Below, in pieces: positions 1-5,805 of a DNA stretch of 5,805 bases. The position numbers and the translations under genes are program-made. Source of the stretch: Bacillota bacterium (lineage in GTDB: Bacteria > Bacillota > Clostridia > Acetivibrionales > JAFADI01). The number at the start of each line of letters is the position of its first letter. Position 1 is the stretch's first letter. The stretch lies in contig JAFADI010000073.1 of assembly GCA_023424965.1 (NCBI GenBank), positions 1 through 5,805 on the forward strand, written 5' to 3'. The notes under the pieces are model-generated. The model worked only from the letters and a program-made list of their open reading frames with translations. It searched no databases and was not told where the DNA came from.

Positions 1-190
1 CCTTGTGCCGGATATTTTCCTCCAGTGCTTCAAAGGATTTTTTGCCGGTAGAAAGGTTTACCACCATCATCGTCAGCGAGGAGGCCAGAACTCCTGAAAG
101 GGCTGCGGTACTGCCGCCGCCGGGGGCGGGCTCGCTGCTGGCCAGTACCTGGCTGAACTCCCGCAGTGTCATATCCATCAATAAACTCAT
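1..190 (-). CDS. fchA: Formiminotetrahydrofolate cyclodeaminase, N-terminal part only
   Basis: Converts 5-formimino-THF, the product of FtcD, to 5,10-methenyl-THF and ammonia. Only the first 63 codons are in the window; the reading frame stays open to base 1 and continues beyond it. The protein starts MSLLMDMTLREFSQVLASSE and goes on PAPGGGSTAALSGVLASSL (residues 21-39), the conserved N-terminal segment of the cyclodeaminase family (usually about 200-215 aa and largely helical); NLSTGKKSFEALEEN (45-59) also fits. The ATG at 190 is preceded by AAAGGAG at 7-base spacing; alternative ATG codons at 178 and 172 lack such spacing. It is 63 bp downstream of hutI, the largest gap in the operon. The pairing with a single-domain FtcD supports the cyclodeaminase role. 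A methenyl-THF cyclohydrolase (the other activity named FchA in clostridia) is a related alternative that the visible part cannot exclude, so the gene symbol is tentative. Confidence 0.87.
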   Translation of the reverse strand, partial: MSLLMDMTLREFSQVLASSEPAPGGGSTAALSGVLASSLTMMVVNLSTGKKSFEALEENIRHK

Positions 191-197
191 AACGGGT

Positions 198-204
198 CTC
201 CTTT
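198..204 (-). promoter_or_regulatory. Ribosome binding site of the cyclodeaminase gene
   Basis: AAAGGAG on the minus strand, 7 bases before the ATG at 190. It selects this ATG over the in-frame ATGs at 178 and 172. The palindrome ATATTAATAT (205-214) lies directly upstream of it. Confidence 0.8.
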
Positions 205-253
205 ATATTAATATGGATTTAGTTAAAGAGGCATTGTTTATTCCAAAAAGGCT

Positions 254-1495
254 TCAAAGCACCCTGCTTAATCTGCCCTGCTCTACCACGGGCCTGCCGT
301 TTTTTATCACCGTGTCCACGTGGTTTATTCCGAAATGGTACACGATGTAATCCAGGTTGGGCGCGTCAAAGATAACCAGGTCGGCTTTCTTTCCGGCCTC
401 CAGGCTTCCGATTTCACCGGCTCTGTCCACTGCGTGGGCGGCGTTTATGGTGATGGCCCGCAGTATTTCCCACGGTGTCAGCTTCATGCCGAAGCAGGCG
501 AAGGTCATCACCGCCTGGAGGTTTTCCGTGGGGCAGGTACCGGGGTTGTAATCCGTTCCGATGGCCACCCGGATGCCCTTTTCCAGCATGCCGCGGGCGT
601 TGGCGTACCGGTCCAGCATCAGGTAAAAGGAGGTTCCGGGAAGGAGCACGGCGGTGACCTTTGAAGCCTTCATGGCGAGCAGGCCCTCTTCCGACGAGGC
701 CAGCAGATGCTCTGCGGAAAAGGCCCCCAGCTTTGCCGCCAGTTCGGCTCCCTGGAGGGGGACAATTTCATCGGCGTGGATCTTGAGCTTGAAACCCAGC
801 TCTTTCCCGGCCTTCATCAGTATCCCGGCTTCCTCCGGAGAAAACACCCCTTCTTCACAGAAGACATCCATAAATTCCGCCAGCTTGTGTTTAACCACAT
901 AGGGCATGACTTTGTCCGTCATCAGTGCCATATAGCCCTTTTTGTCCTCTTTGTACTCGGGGGGGATGGCATGGGCTCCCATGTAGGTGCTTACAATGTC
1001 CACCGGGTGTTCTTTGTCCAATTCCACGGCGGCCTCAAGGCACTTGACCTCCGTGTCGAAATCCAGACCGTAACCGCTTTTGGCTTCCACGGTGGTGGTG
1101 CCGTGCAGCAGCATCTGGTTCAGGCTCCGGGAAGCCTTTGCTTTTAATTCTTCCTTGGATGCCTTACGGGTGTTTTTAACGGTGCTCAAAATACCCCCGC
1201 CCTGCTTTAAAATCTCCAGGTAGGGCACCCCTTTCAACTTCATGGAGAGCTCATTTTCCCTGGAGCCCCCATGGATCAAGTGGGTGTGGGGGTCTATCAG
1301 GCCGGGGGTTACGGTCTTGCCCAGGGCGTTGATAAACCTTGTGGCCGGACCAAAGCAGGAGGCAGGTGCGTCGCCGCTGCCCATATCCATGATCCTGCCT
1401 CCGGACACCGCAATGTACCCGTCGGTTGTTTCCTGCCCGGGAGTCTCCCGGCAGGGCACGATATAATCGGATCGTATGATCAAATCCGCCTGCAT
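254..1495 (-). CDS. hutI: Imidazolonepropionase
   Basis: Hydrolyses 4-imidazolone-5-propionate to N-formimino-L-glutamate, the third step of the pathway; a cytoplasmic metal-dependent amidohydrolase with a TIM-barrel fold. The 413-aa length is normal. Metal ligands known from the Bacillus subtilis enzyme (His80, His82, His249, Asp324) have clear counterparts: His70 and His72 in GLIDPHTHLIHGG, His240 in KIHADE and Asp315 in IGTDYNPGT. Glu243 and His263 (SAEHLL) match the catalytic Glu252 and His272. The closing segment GSLEAGKKADLVIFD (363-377) is the usual amidohydrolase return to the small beta-sandwich domain. The ATG at 1495 is chosen because AGAGGGG sits 7 bases upstream and the protein then begins MQADLIIRS, a normal family N terminus. 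An in-frame ATG at 1561 would add 22 unrelated residues and overlap the end of ftcD. The gene follows ftcD although its enzyme acts before FtcD. Confidence 0.96.
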   Translation of the reverse strand: MQADLIIRSDYIVPCRETPGQETTDGYIAVSGGRIMDMGSGDAPASCFGPATRFINALGKTVTPGLIDPHTHLIHGGSRENELSMKLKGVPYLEILKQGGGILSTVKNTRKASKEELKAKASRSLNQMLLHGTTTVEAKSGYGLDFDTEVKCLEAAVELDKEHPVDIVSTYMGAHAIPPEYKEDKKGYMALMTDKVMPYVVKHKLAEFMDVFCEEGVFSPEEAGILMKAGKELGFKLKIHADEIVPLQGAELAAKLGAFSAEHLLASSEEGLLAMKASKVTAVLLPGTSFYLMLDRYANARGMLEKGIRVAIGTDYNPGTCPTENLQAVMTFACFGMKLTPWEILRAITINAAHAVDRAGEIGSLEAGKKADLVIFDAPNLDYIVYHFGINHVDTVIKNGRPVVEQGRLSRVL

Positions 1496-1502
1496 AAAGC
1501 AA

Positions 1503-1509
1503 CCCCTCT
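1503..1509 (-). promoter_or_regulatory. Ribosome binding site of hutI
   Basis: AGAGGGG on the minus strand, 7 bases before the ATG at 1495, inside the 16-bp ftcD-hutI gap. It supports the 413-aa start over the longer in-frame start at 1561, which lies within ftcD. Confidence 0.75.
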
Positions 1510-1511
1510 CT

Positions 1512-2408
1512 TCACTCCAGCATTCGATATTCAATGACCTGCTTGATGTTGAAATCTTCAAGCCTCAGGTAATATGCCGCCGAATCGATCAGGGCCTCCA
1601 TGGGCGTGAGGCCGATGATCTCACTGCCGGTGATTTCAACCCCATACCTTTGCGCCTCAAACTTTACCATCTCAAAGACCCTGTACAGGGAGGTCCTGGT
1701 ATAGTCCGTCATGTTGATGGACACCTGCACGATTCCCTTTTCATGAATTTCCACACCCATTGCCTTGCAATACCGCAACCCGCCGGAGATGTGACGGATG
1801 CATCGGGCAATCTTGTTGGCAATGTCGAGGTTTGCGGTGTTCAGGTTTATGTTGTAGGCCACCAGAGGCATTCTGGCTCCCACTGCCGTTGCGCCTGCCG
1901 TAGGATGAAGCTGTGCAGGTCCGAAGTCGGGCTTCCATTCAGGGGTTTGAATTTTATCCTTCATTCCTTCAAACTCGCCCTTTCTCACATTTGCAAGGTT
2001 CTCCCTCCCAGGGGACGATGCAGCCTTTTCATAAAGGAAGATGGGAAGGCCATACTTTTGGGACATTTCCTCCGCCGTTTCCTTTGACAGGGCCACGGCT
2101 TCCTCCATTGTCATGTTTTTAATGGGGATAAAGGGGACCACATCCACGGCTCCCATTCTGGGATGCCCGCCTTTGTGGCGGGTCATGTCGATCTCCCTGA
2201 TGGCGATGCCTGCTGCCTCAACCATTGCAGCCTTGACGCCTTCCGGTTCTCCCATCACCGTCACCACCACCCTGTTGTGGTCTTTGTCAGGGCAGTAATC
2301 CAATAATTTTACTCCTTCCGTGCTTATAAAAGGAGCGATGATTTTTTGTATAACCTCCAGATTTCTGCCTTCGCTGAAATTTGGAACACATTCCACCAGT
2401 TTTACCAT
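1512..2408 (-). CDS. ftcD: Glutamate formimidoyltransferase (single-domain FT)
   Basis: Transfers the formimino group of N-formimino-L-glutamate to tetrahydrofolate, giving L-glutamate and 5-formimino-THF; cytoplasmic. The 298-aa product opens with VKLVECVPNFSEGRN, typical of the FT N-terminal subdomain (about residues 1-178), followed by the C-terminal subdomain (about 179-298). His82, in RHKGGHPRMGAVDVVPFIP (77-95), falls at the same number as the proposed catalytic His82 of porcine FTCD. LHPTAGATAVGAR (167-179) marks the join of the two subdomains. In mammals FT is fused to a cyclodeaminase; here it ends after the FT domain and the cyclodeaminase is a separate gene downstream of hutI. The ATG at 2408 is preceded by GGAGGA at 4-base spacing; an upstream in-frame TTG at 2420 overlaps that site and is unlikely. 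It lies 20 bp after hutU and 16 bp before hutI. The gene is complete, with no sign of decay. Confidence 0.96.
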   Translation of the reverse strand: MVKLVECVPNFSEGRNLEVIQKIIAPFISTEGVKLLDYCPDKDHNRVVVTVMGEPEGVKAAMVEAAGIAIREIDMTRHKGGHPRMGAVDVVPFIPIKNMTMEEAVALSKETAEEMSQKYGLPIFLYEKAASSPGRENLANVRKGEFEGMKDKIQTPEWKPDFGPAQLHPTAGATAVGARMPLVAYNINLNTANLDIANKIARCIRHISGGLRYCKAMGVEIHEKGIVQVSINMTDYTRTSLYRVFEMVKFEAQRYGVEITGSEIIGLTPMEALIDSAAYYLRLEDFNIKQVIEYRMLE

Positions 2409-2412
2409 AGTA

Positions 2413-2418
2413 TCCTCC
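2413..2418 (-). promoter_or_regulatory. Ribosome binding site of ftcD
   Basis: GGAGGA on the minus strand, 4 bases before the ATG at 2408, within the 20-bp hutU-ftcD gap. It settles the start, because the in-frame TTG at 2420 overlaps this element and has no comparable site of its own at normal spacing. Confidence 0.82.
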
Positions 2419-2428
2419 AAAATTTATT

Positions 2429-4456
2429 TTAACAATCCCTAAGTGCTTTTGCTGCTGTTTTCCTGACCAGTTCTTCCGCCGGGATATAGGGGAGGGTGAT
2501 GTGCCCTTCGCCCGCGTAGTTTTTATTATACTCCAGGCAGGTCTCAATGGAGTTGCTGTTCCGTGCCCAGGAGCGCCTTGCAACTCCCCCCATGACGTCC
2601 CACATCATTGCGGATTTGATGATGCCGTCCACCCTTGCACTGCCGTCCAGCACCAGTCCGAAGCCGCCGTTGATGGCTTTCCCGATGCCTACGCCGCCCC
2701 CGTTGTGCAGGGCGACCAGGCTCATGCCCCTGGCGGCATTTCCCGCAAAGCACTGGGTGGCCATGTCCGCCATTACATTGCTTCCGTCCTTGATGTTGGA
2801 GGTTTCCCTGAAGGGGGAATCGGTGCCGCTTACGTCGTGATGGTCCCTGCCCAGCATGATGGGGCCCACTTCTCCATTCCGGACCATTTCGTTGAACTTT
2901 AACGCGATATCCCTTCTGCCTTCCGCATCCTGGTACAAAATTCTGGACTTTGTCCCCACCACCAGATTGTTCTTTTTTGCATCCCGGATCCATATGTAAT
3001 TGTCCCTGTCTTGCCCACGCCTTGAAGGGTCAATGCAGGACATGGCCGCCCTGTCGGTTTTGTCCAGATCCCCGCCGCTTCCGCTGAGGCATACCCACCG
3101 GAAGGGACCGTAGCCGTAATCGAAGAGCTCCGGACCCATGATGTCCTCCACATAGGAAGGGAAGATGAAGCCGTCCTTTTCATCCCTTCCGTTTTTGGAT
3201 ATTTCCGTCACTCCGGCGTCGTAAACGGCCTTCATAAAGGAGTTGCCATAGTCGAAGAAATAGGTTCCCCGGTCCACCAGTATTTTGATCAATTCAAAGT
3301 GTCTCCTCAGGGAATGGTCCACCAGTGTCCGGAACCTGTTCCGGTCCCCGGCCAGCAGCCGGGTTCTTTCTTCAAAGGTCAGCCCCTGGGGACAGTAGCC
3401 GCCGTCATAGGCCGCATGGCAGGAGGTCTGGTCCGACAAAAGGTCAATTTTGAAGTTGTGCTCCACTGCAAATTCCAGCAGGTCCACGATATTGCCGTGG
3501 TAGGCGATGGAGATTGCCTCCTGTTTTCTCATATACTCTTCGGCAGTGTTGAAAACTTCCTCCAGGCTGCCGGAGATGATTTTCACCCAGCCCTGCTTGT
3601 GCCGGGTCTCAATCCGGGAGTAGTCCACCTCTGCGATGATGCCCACGCCACTGGCGATTTCGATGGCCTTGGGCTGTGCTCCGCTCATGCCCCCCAACCC
3701 GGAGGTCACAAAAAGCTTCCCTCTGAGGTCGCCTCCGGCATCAATGCCAAGCTTCAGCCTTCCCGCATTCAGGAGGGTGTTGAAGGTGCCGTGGACGATT
3801 CCCTGGGGGCCGATGTACATCCAGCCTCCCGCCGTCATCTGGCCGTAGTTTGCCACACCCATCTGCTCTGCAATCTCCCAGTCCGACGGATTGTCAAACA
3901 TTCCTATCATCAGCGCATTGGTGATGATGGCCCTCGGAGCCTCCGGACGGGAAGGGAACAGGCCCAGCGGGTGGCCCGATTCGATGACCAGCGTCTGCTC
4001 ACAGGTCATCACCTCCAGATACTTTTTTATCAGCCTGTACTGCAGCCAGTTCTGGCAGACCTGGCCCGTTTCTCCGTAAGTTACCAGTTCATAGGGATAC
4101 AGGGCGGTCTCAAAGTCGAGATTGTTGTCGATCATGACCTGGAAGGCTTTTCCCTCCAGGCAGCTGCCCGGGTAACTGTCGATGGGTTTGCCGTAAATCC
4201 TGCCCATGGGACGGTACCGGTAGGCATAGATGCGGCCGTAGTTTACAAGCTCCTCCATGAATTCAGGCGCAAGAACCTCATGGAGTTCCTCCGGGACATA
4301 ACGCAAAGCATTCTTTAATGCCGTTTCCGCCTGTGGGAGCGTGAGCCGGAATCCCCTGTCCGGAGCCCTTCTTATGCCGGGCACAAACTCCGGCATCTCC
4401 GGCAGCGCAGGATCAAGTTTTACCGTCATGGCGTTGAATACGTCAAGGTTGTTCAT
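2429..4456 (-). CDS. hutU: Urocanate hydratase (urocanase), long eukaryote-like form
   Basis: Adds water to urocanate to give 4-imidazolone-5-propionate, using tightly bound NAD+ as an electrophile rather than a redox carrier; cytoplasmic. The product is 675 aa, against about 555 aa for the well-studied P. putida and Bacillus enzymes and about 676 aa for mammalian UROC1. Visible landmarks: YGQMTAGGWMYIGPQGIVHG at 204-223, the glycine-rich NAD-binding segment TSGLGGMSGAQPKA at 251-264, SDQTSCHAAYDGGY at 341-354, FDYGNSFMKAV at 401-411, GPFRWVCLSG at 450-459, GRDHHDVSGTDSPFRET at 536-552 and HNGGGVGIGKAINGGFG at 584-600. The short-form signature FQGLPxRICW is missing; the aligned stretch is GTKSRILY at 501-508, with Leu507 in place of Cys410. 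The ATG at 4456 is chosen because AAGGAGG lies 4 bases upstream; a TTG five codons earlier lies before that site. The start overlaps the hutH stop as ATGA, so translational coupling is likely. Confidence 0.96.
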   Translation of the reverse strand: MNNLDVFNAMTVKLDPALPEMPEFVPGIRRAPDRGFRLTLPQAETALKNALRYVPEELHEVLAPEFMEELVNYGRIYAYRYRPMGRIYGKPIDSYPGSCLEGKAFQVMIDNNLDFETALYPYELVTYGETGQVCQNWLQYRLIKKYLEVMTCEQTLVIESGHPLGLFPSRPEAPRAIITNALMIGMFDNPSDWEIAEQMGVANYGQMTAGGWMYIGPQGIVHGTFNTLLNAGRLKLGIDAGGDLRGKLFVTSGLGGMSGAQPKAIEIASGVGIIAEVDYSRIETRHKQGWVKIISGSLEEVFNTAEEYMRKQEAISIAYHGNIVDLLEFAVEHNFKIDLLSDQTSCHAAYDGGYCPQGLTFEERTRLLAGDRNRFRTLVDHSLRRHFELIKILVDRGTYFFDYGNSFMKAVYDAGVTEISKNGRDEKDGFIFPSYVEDIMGPELFDYGYGPFRWVCLSGSGGDLDKTDRAAMSCIDPSRRGQDRDNYIWIRDAKKNNLVVGTKSRILYQDAEGRRDIALKFNEMVRNGEVGPIMLGRDHHDVSGTDSPFRETSNIKDGSNVMADMATQCFAGNAARGMSLVALHNGGGVGIGKAINGGFGLVLDGSARVDGIIKSAMMWDVMGGVARRSWARNSNSIETCLEYNKNYAGEGHITLPYIPAEELVRKTAAKALRDC

Positions 4457-5805
4457 AATTCCTCCTTCCAACCCTCCATCAGCCAGGTTTTCACATTATC
4501 AATATCTTGGGAAAATACCCTGTCCTTTGTAATGGACGGGACAAGGCCGCGTCCCTTTTCAAACAGCTTCCTTGTAGCCGGAGCCAGTTTATCCGGCCCG
4601 CGGTACTCCACGGCCTGAAGGGCGCATATCAGCTCAATTGCCAGTGTGCCGCGCACATTTGTGATAATCTGGTACGCATGGCGTGCCCCGATGGTACCCA
4701 TACTTACGTGATCCTCCTGGTTGGCGGAGGAGGGGATGGAGTCCACACTGGCGGGATGGGCCAGGGTTTTGTTTTCCGATACCAGGGCGGCGGCGCAATA
4801 CTGCAGGATCATTGCCCCTGACTGGAGGCCGGGCCTGGAGCTCAAAAAGGCAGGAAGGTCGCTTAACTGCGGATTGACCATCCGTTCGATCCGCCTTTCG
4901 GAGATGTTGGCCAGCTCCGCCATGGCGATTTTCAGCAGGTCCATTGCCAGGGCGATGGGCTGTCCGTGGAAATTGCCCCCGGAGATGACCTTCCCCCCGT
5001 TATCAAAAATCAAGGGATTATCCGTGGCCGCATTGATTTCAATTTCCAGCTTTTCCTTCACATACCCCAGGGCCTGCCAGGTCGCACCGAAAACCTGCGG
5101 GATGCACCTTAAGGAATAGGCATCCTGGACCCGCAGCTCTCCCTGGCGTGTAACCAGGCGACTTCCTTCCATAATAGCCCGCATTCTTTTTGCAACTGCC
5201 ACCTGTTCCGGATAGCCCCGGGCCATATGCACATCCTCGTCAAAGGCATCAATGATCCCCTGCAGGCCTTCCATGGTCAAGGAGGCAATGAACTCCGCCT
5301 GGTAGGCAAGCCTTTCGGATTCGATATAGGCTACCACGCCCATGGCAGTCATTGCCTGCGTGCCATTAATGAGAGCCAGGCCCTCCTTTGCCTGGAGGGT
5401 CAGAGGCTCAATGCCCTCTGCGGCCAAGGCTTCCATGGAGGGACATCTTTTCCCTTTGTAATACACTTCGCCTTCACCCATTAAAACCAGGGCAAGATGG
5501 GAGAGGGGGATCAGGTCTCCACTGGCACCCAAAGAGCCTTGCTGGGGTATGACGGGATGAATGTGCGAATTGATCAGACTCAGAAGACTTTCCACCAGGA
5601 CCCTGCGCACTCCGGAAAAGCCTTTTAAAAGGGTGTTGGCGCGAAGCAGCAGCATCGCACGGCTTACGGACTCCGGAAAGGGTTCGCCCACGCCGCAGGC
5701 ATGGGAATGGATGAGGTTGAGCTGCAGCTCCTCCGTATCTTCTTTCGGTATCAATACGTCGCTGAATTTGCCGAAACCGGTGGTGATTCCGTATACCACC
5801 TTTTC
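4453..5805 (-). CDS. hutH: Histidine ammonia-lyase (histidase), 5'-truncated by window edge
   Basis: Catalyses the non-oxidative deamination of L-histidine to trans-urocanate and ammonia, the first step of histidine breakdown; a cytoplasmic homotetramer in the family. The 450 residues present begin EKVVYGITTGFG, the conserved N-terminal region carrying the active-site Tyr (Tyr53 in Pseudomonas putida), so about 48 residues and the start codon lie beyond 5805; the full protein would be near 500 aa, as usual. The Ala-Ser-Gly triad that cyclises to the MIO cofactor is intact at residues 94-96 of the visible part (bases 5518-5526), within GSLGASGDLIPLSH. Other family landmarks are His35 (matching P. 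putida His83), INGTQ at 147-151, YSLRCIPQV at 230-238, GGNFHGQP at 276-283 and SSANQEDHVSMG at 359-370. The final codons WKEEL contain the ribosome site of hutU, and the TGA stop overlaps its ATG. A GTG at 5797-5799 is internal, not the start. Related lyases (PAL, TAL, aminomutases) are unlikely given the hut neighbours. Confidence 0.97.
   Translation of the reverse strand, partial: EKVVYGITTGFGKFSDVLIPKEDTEELQLNLIHSHACGVGEPFPESVSRAMLLLRANTLLKGFSGVRRVLVESLLSLINSHIHPVIPQQGSLGASGDLIPLSHLALVLMGEGEVYYKGKRCPSMEALAAEGIEPLTLQAKEGLALINGTQAMTAMGVVAYIESERLAYQAEFIASLTMEGLQGIIDAFDEDVHMARGYPEQVAVAKRMRAIMEGSRLVTRQGELRVQDAYSLRCIPQVFGATWQALGYVKEKLEIEINAATDNPLIFDNGGKVISGGNFHGQPIALAMDLLKIAMAELANISERRIERMVNPQLSDLPAFLSSRPGLQSGAMILQYCAAALVSENKTLAHPASVDSIPSSANQEDHVSMGTIGARHAYQIITNVRGTLAIELICALQAVEYRGPDKLAPATRKLFEKGRGLVPSITKDRVFSQDIDNVKTWLMEGWKEEL
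4461..4467 (-). promoter_or_regulatory. Ribosome binding site of hutU, inside the end of hutH
   Basis: The minus strand reads AAGGAGG, a full-strength Shine-Dalgarno match, 4 bases before the ATG at 4456. It is built from the last hutH codons (Lys-Glu-Glu of WKEEL) and decides the hutU start against the upstream TTG at 4471. With the ATGA stop/start overlap at 4453-4456, it suggests that terminating hutH ribosomes can restart on hutU. Confidence 0.85.

Noticed and set aside
191..253. Internal promoter or terminator between hutI and the cyclodeaminase gene
   Set aside because: A TTGGAA stretch has no fitting -10 at 16-18 bp, the TATTAA/TATAAA motifs have no fitting -35, and no GC-rich stem followed by a T run is present.
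1496..1561. N-terminal extension of hutI by 22 codons from an ATG at 1561
   Set aside because: It overlaps the end of ftcD, does not resemble the HutI N terminus, and a good ribosome site precedes the ATG at 1495.
1476..2087. A 203-codon plus-strand open frame opposite ftcD
   Set aside because: It is antisense to a well-conserved gene, has no recognisable motif, and crosses the ftcD-hutI junction; a shadow frame.
2409..2420. TTG start for ftcD at 2420
   Set aside because: The TTG overlaps the GGAGGA ribosome site that serves the ATG at 2408, and the family N terminus begins at VKLVECVPNFSEG.
3299..4318. A 339-codon open frame on the plus strand
   Set aside because: It lies wholly antisense to hutU, whose protein matches its family along the full length. 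The plus-strand translation has no recognisable domain and fits a GC-rich shadow frame.
4457..4471. TTG start for hutU at 4471
   Set aside because: It lies upstream of the AAGGAGG site, which is well spaced for the ATG at 4456.
5797..5799. GTG as a possible hutH start
   Set aside because: The frame stays open to the window edge (Glu-Lys precede it), and this Val lies just before the active-site YGITTGFG segment, which is about 50 residues into normal HutH proteins.

Overview
The window holds a histidine-utilisation (hut) operon with every gene on the minus strand, so transcription runs from position 5805 down to 1. The order is hutH (histidine ammonia-lyase, 5' end cut by the window edge), hutU (urocanate hydratase), ftcD (glutamate formimidoyltransferase), hutI (imidazolonepropionase) and a cyclodeaminase gene (fchA type, 3' end cut by the other edge). 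The genes are close-packed: a 4-bp ATGA overlap, then gaps of 20, 16 and 63 bp. Each start visible in the window has a purine-rich Shine-Dalgarno sequence in front of it. There is no gene-free stretch above 300 bases; the longest gap is 63 bp.

Together the enzymes convert histidine to urocanate (HutH), imidazolonepropionate (HutU) and N-formimino-L-glutamate (HutI). FtcD then moves the formimino group to tetrahydrofolate, releasing glutamate, and the cyclodeaminase turns 5-formimino-THF into 5,10-methenyl-THF plus ammonia. This is the folate-dependent branch. It recovers the C2 carbon of histidine as a one-carbon unit rather than releasing formamide (HutG route) or formate (HutF/HutG route). 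Neither hutG nor hutF is seen here.

Organism (inference): the strong AAGGAGG-type ribosome sites, the gene set with FT and CD as separate proteins, the long (eukaryote-like) urocanase and the fairly high G+C content fit an anaerobic, amino-acid-fermenting Firmicute (Clostridia in the wide sense). Fusobacteria and other anaerobes carry similar genes, so this is not secure. No regulator, transport gene, mobile element, RNA gene, CRISPR or terminator is visible; the operon promoter must lie beyond 5805.

No undescribed system was found. The points most worth a second look are in HutU. It is about 120 residues longer than the textbook bacterial enzyme, resembles the mammalian UROC1 type, and has Leu where the short enzymes have their catalytically important Cys.
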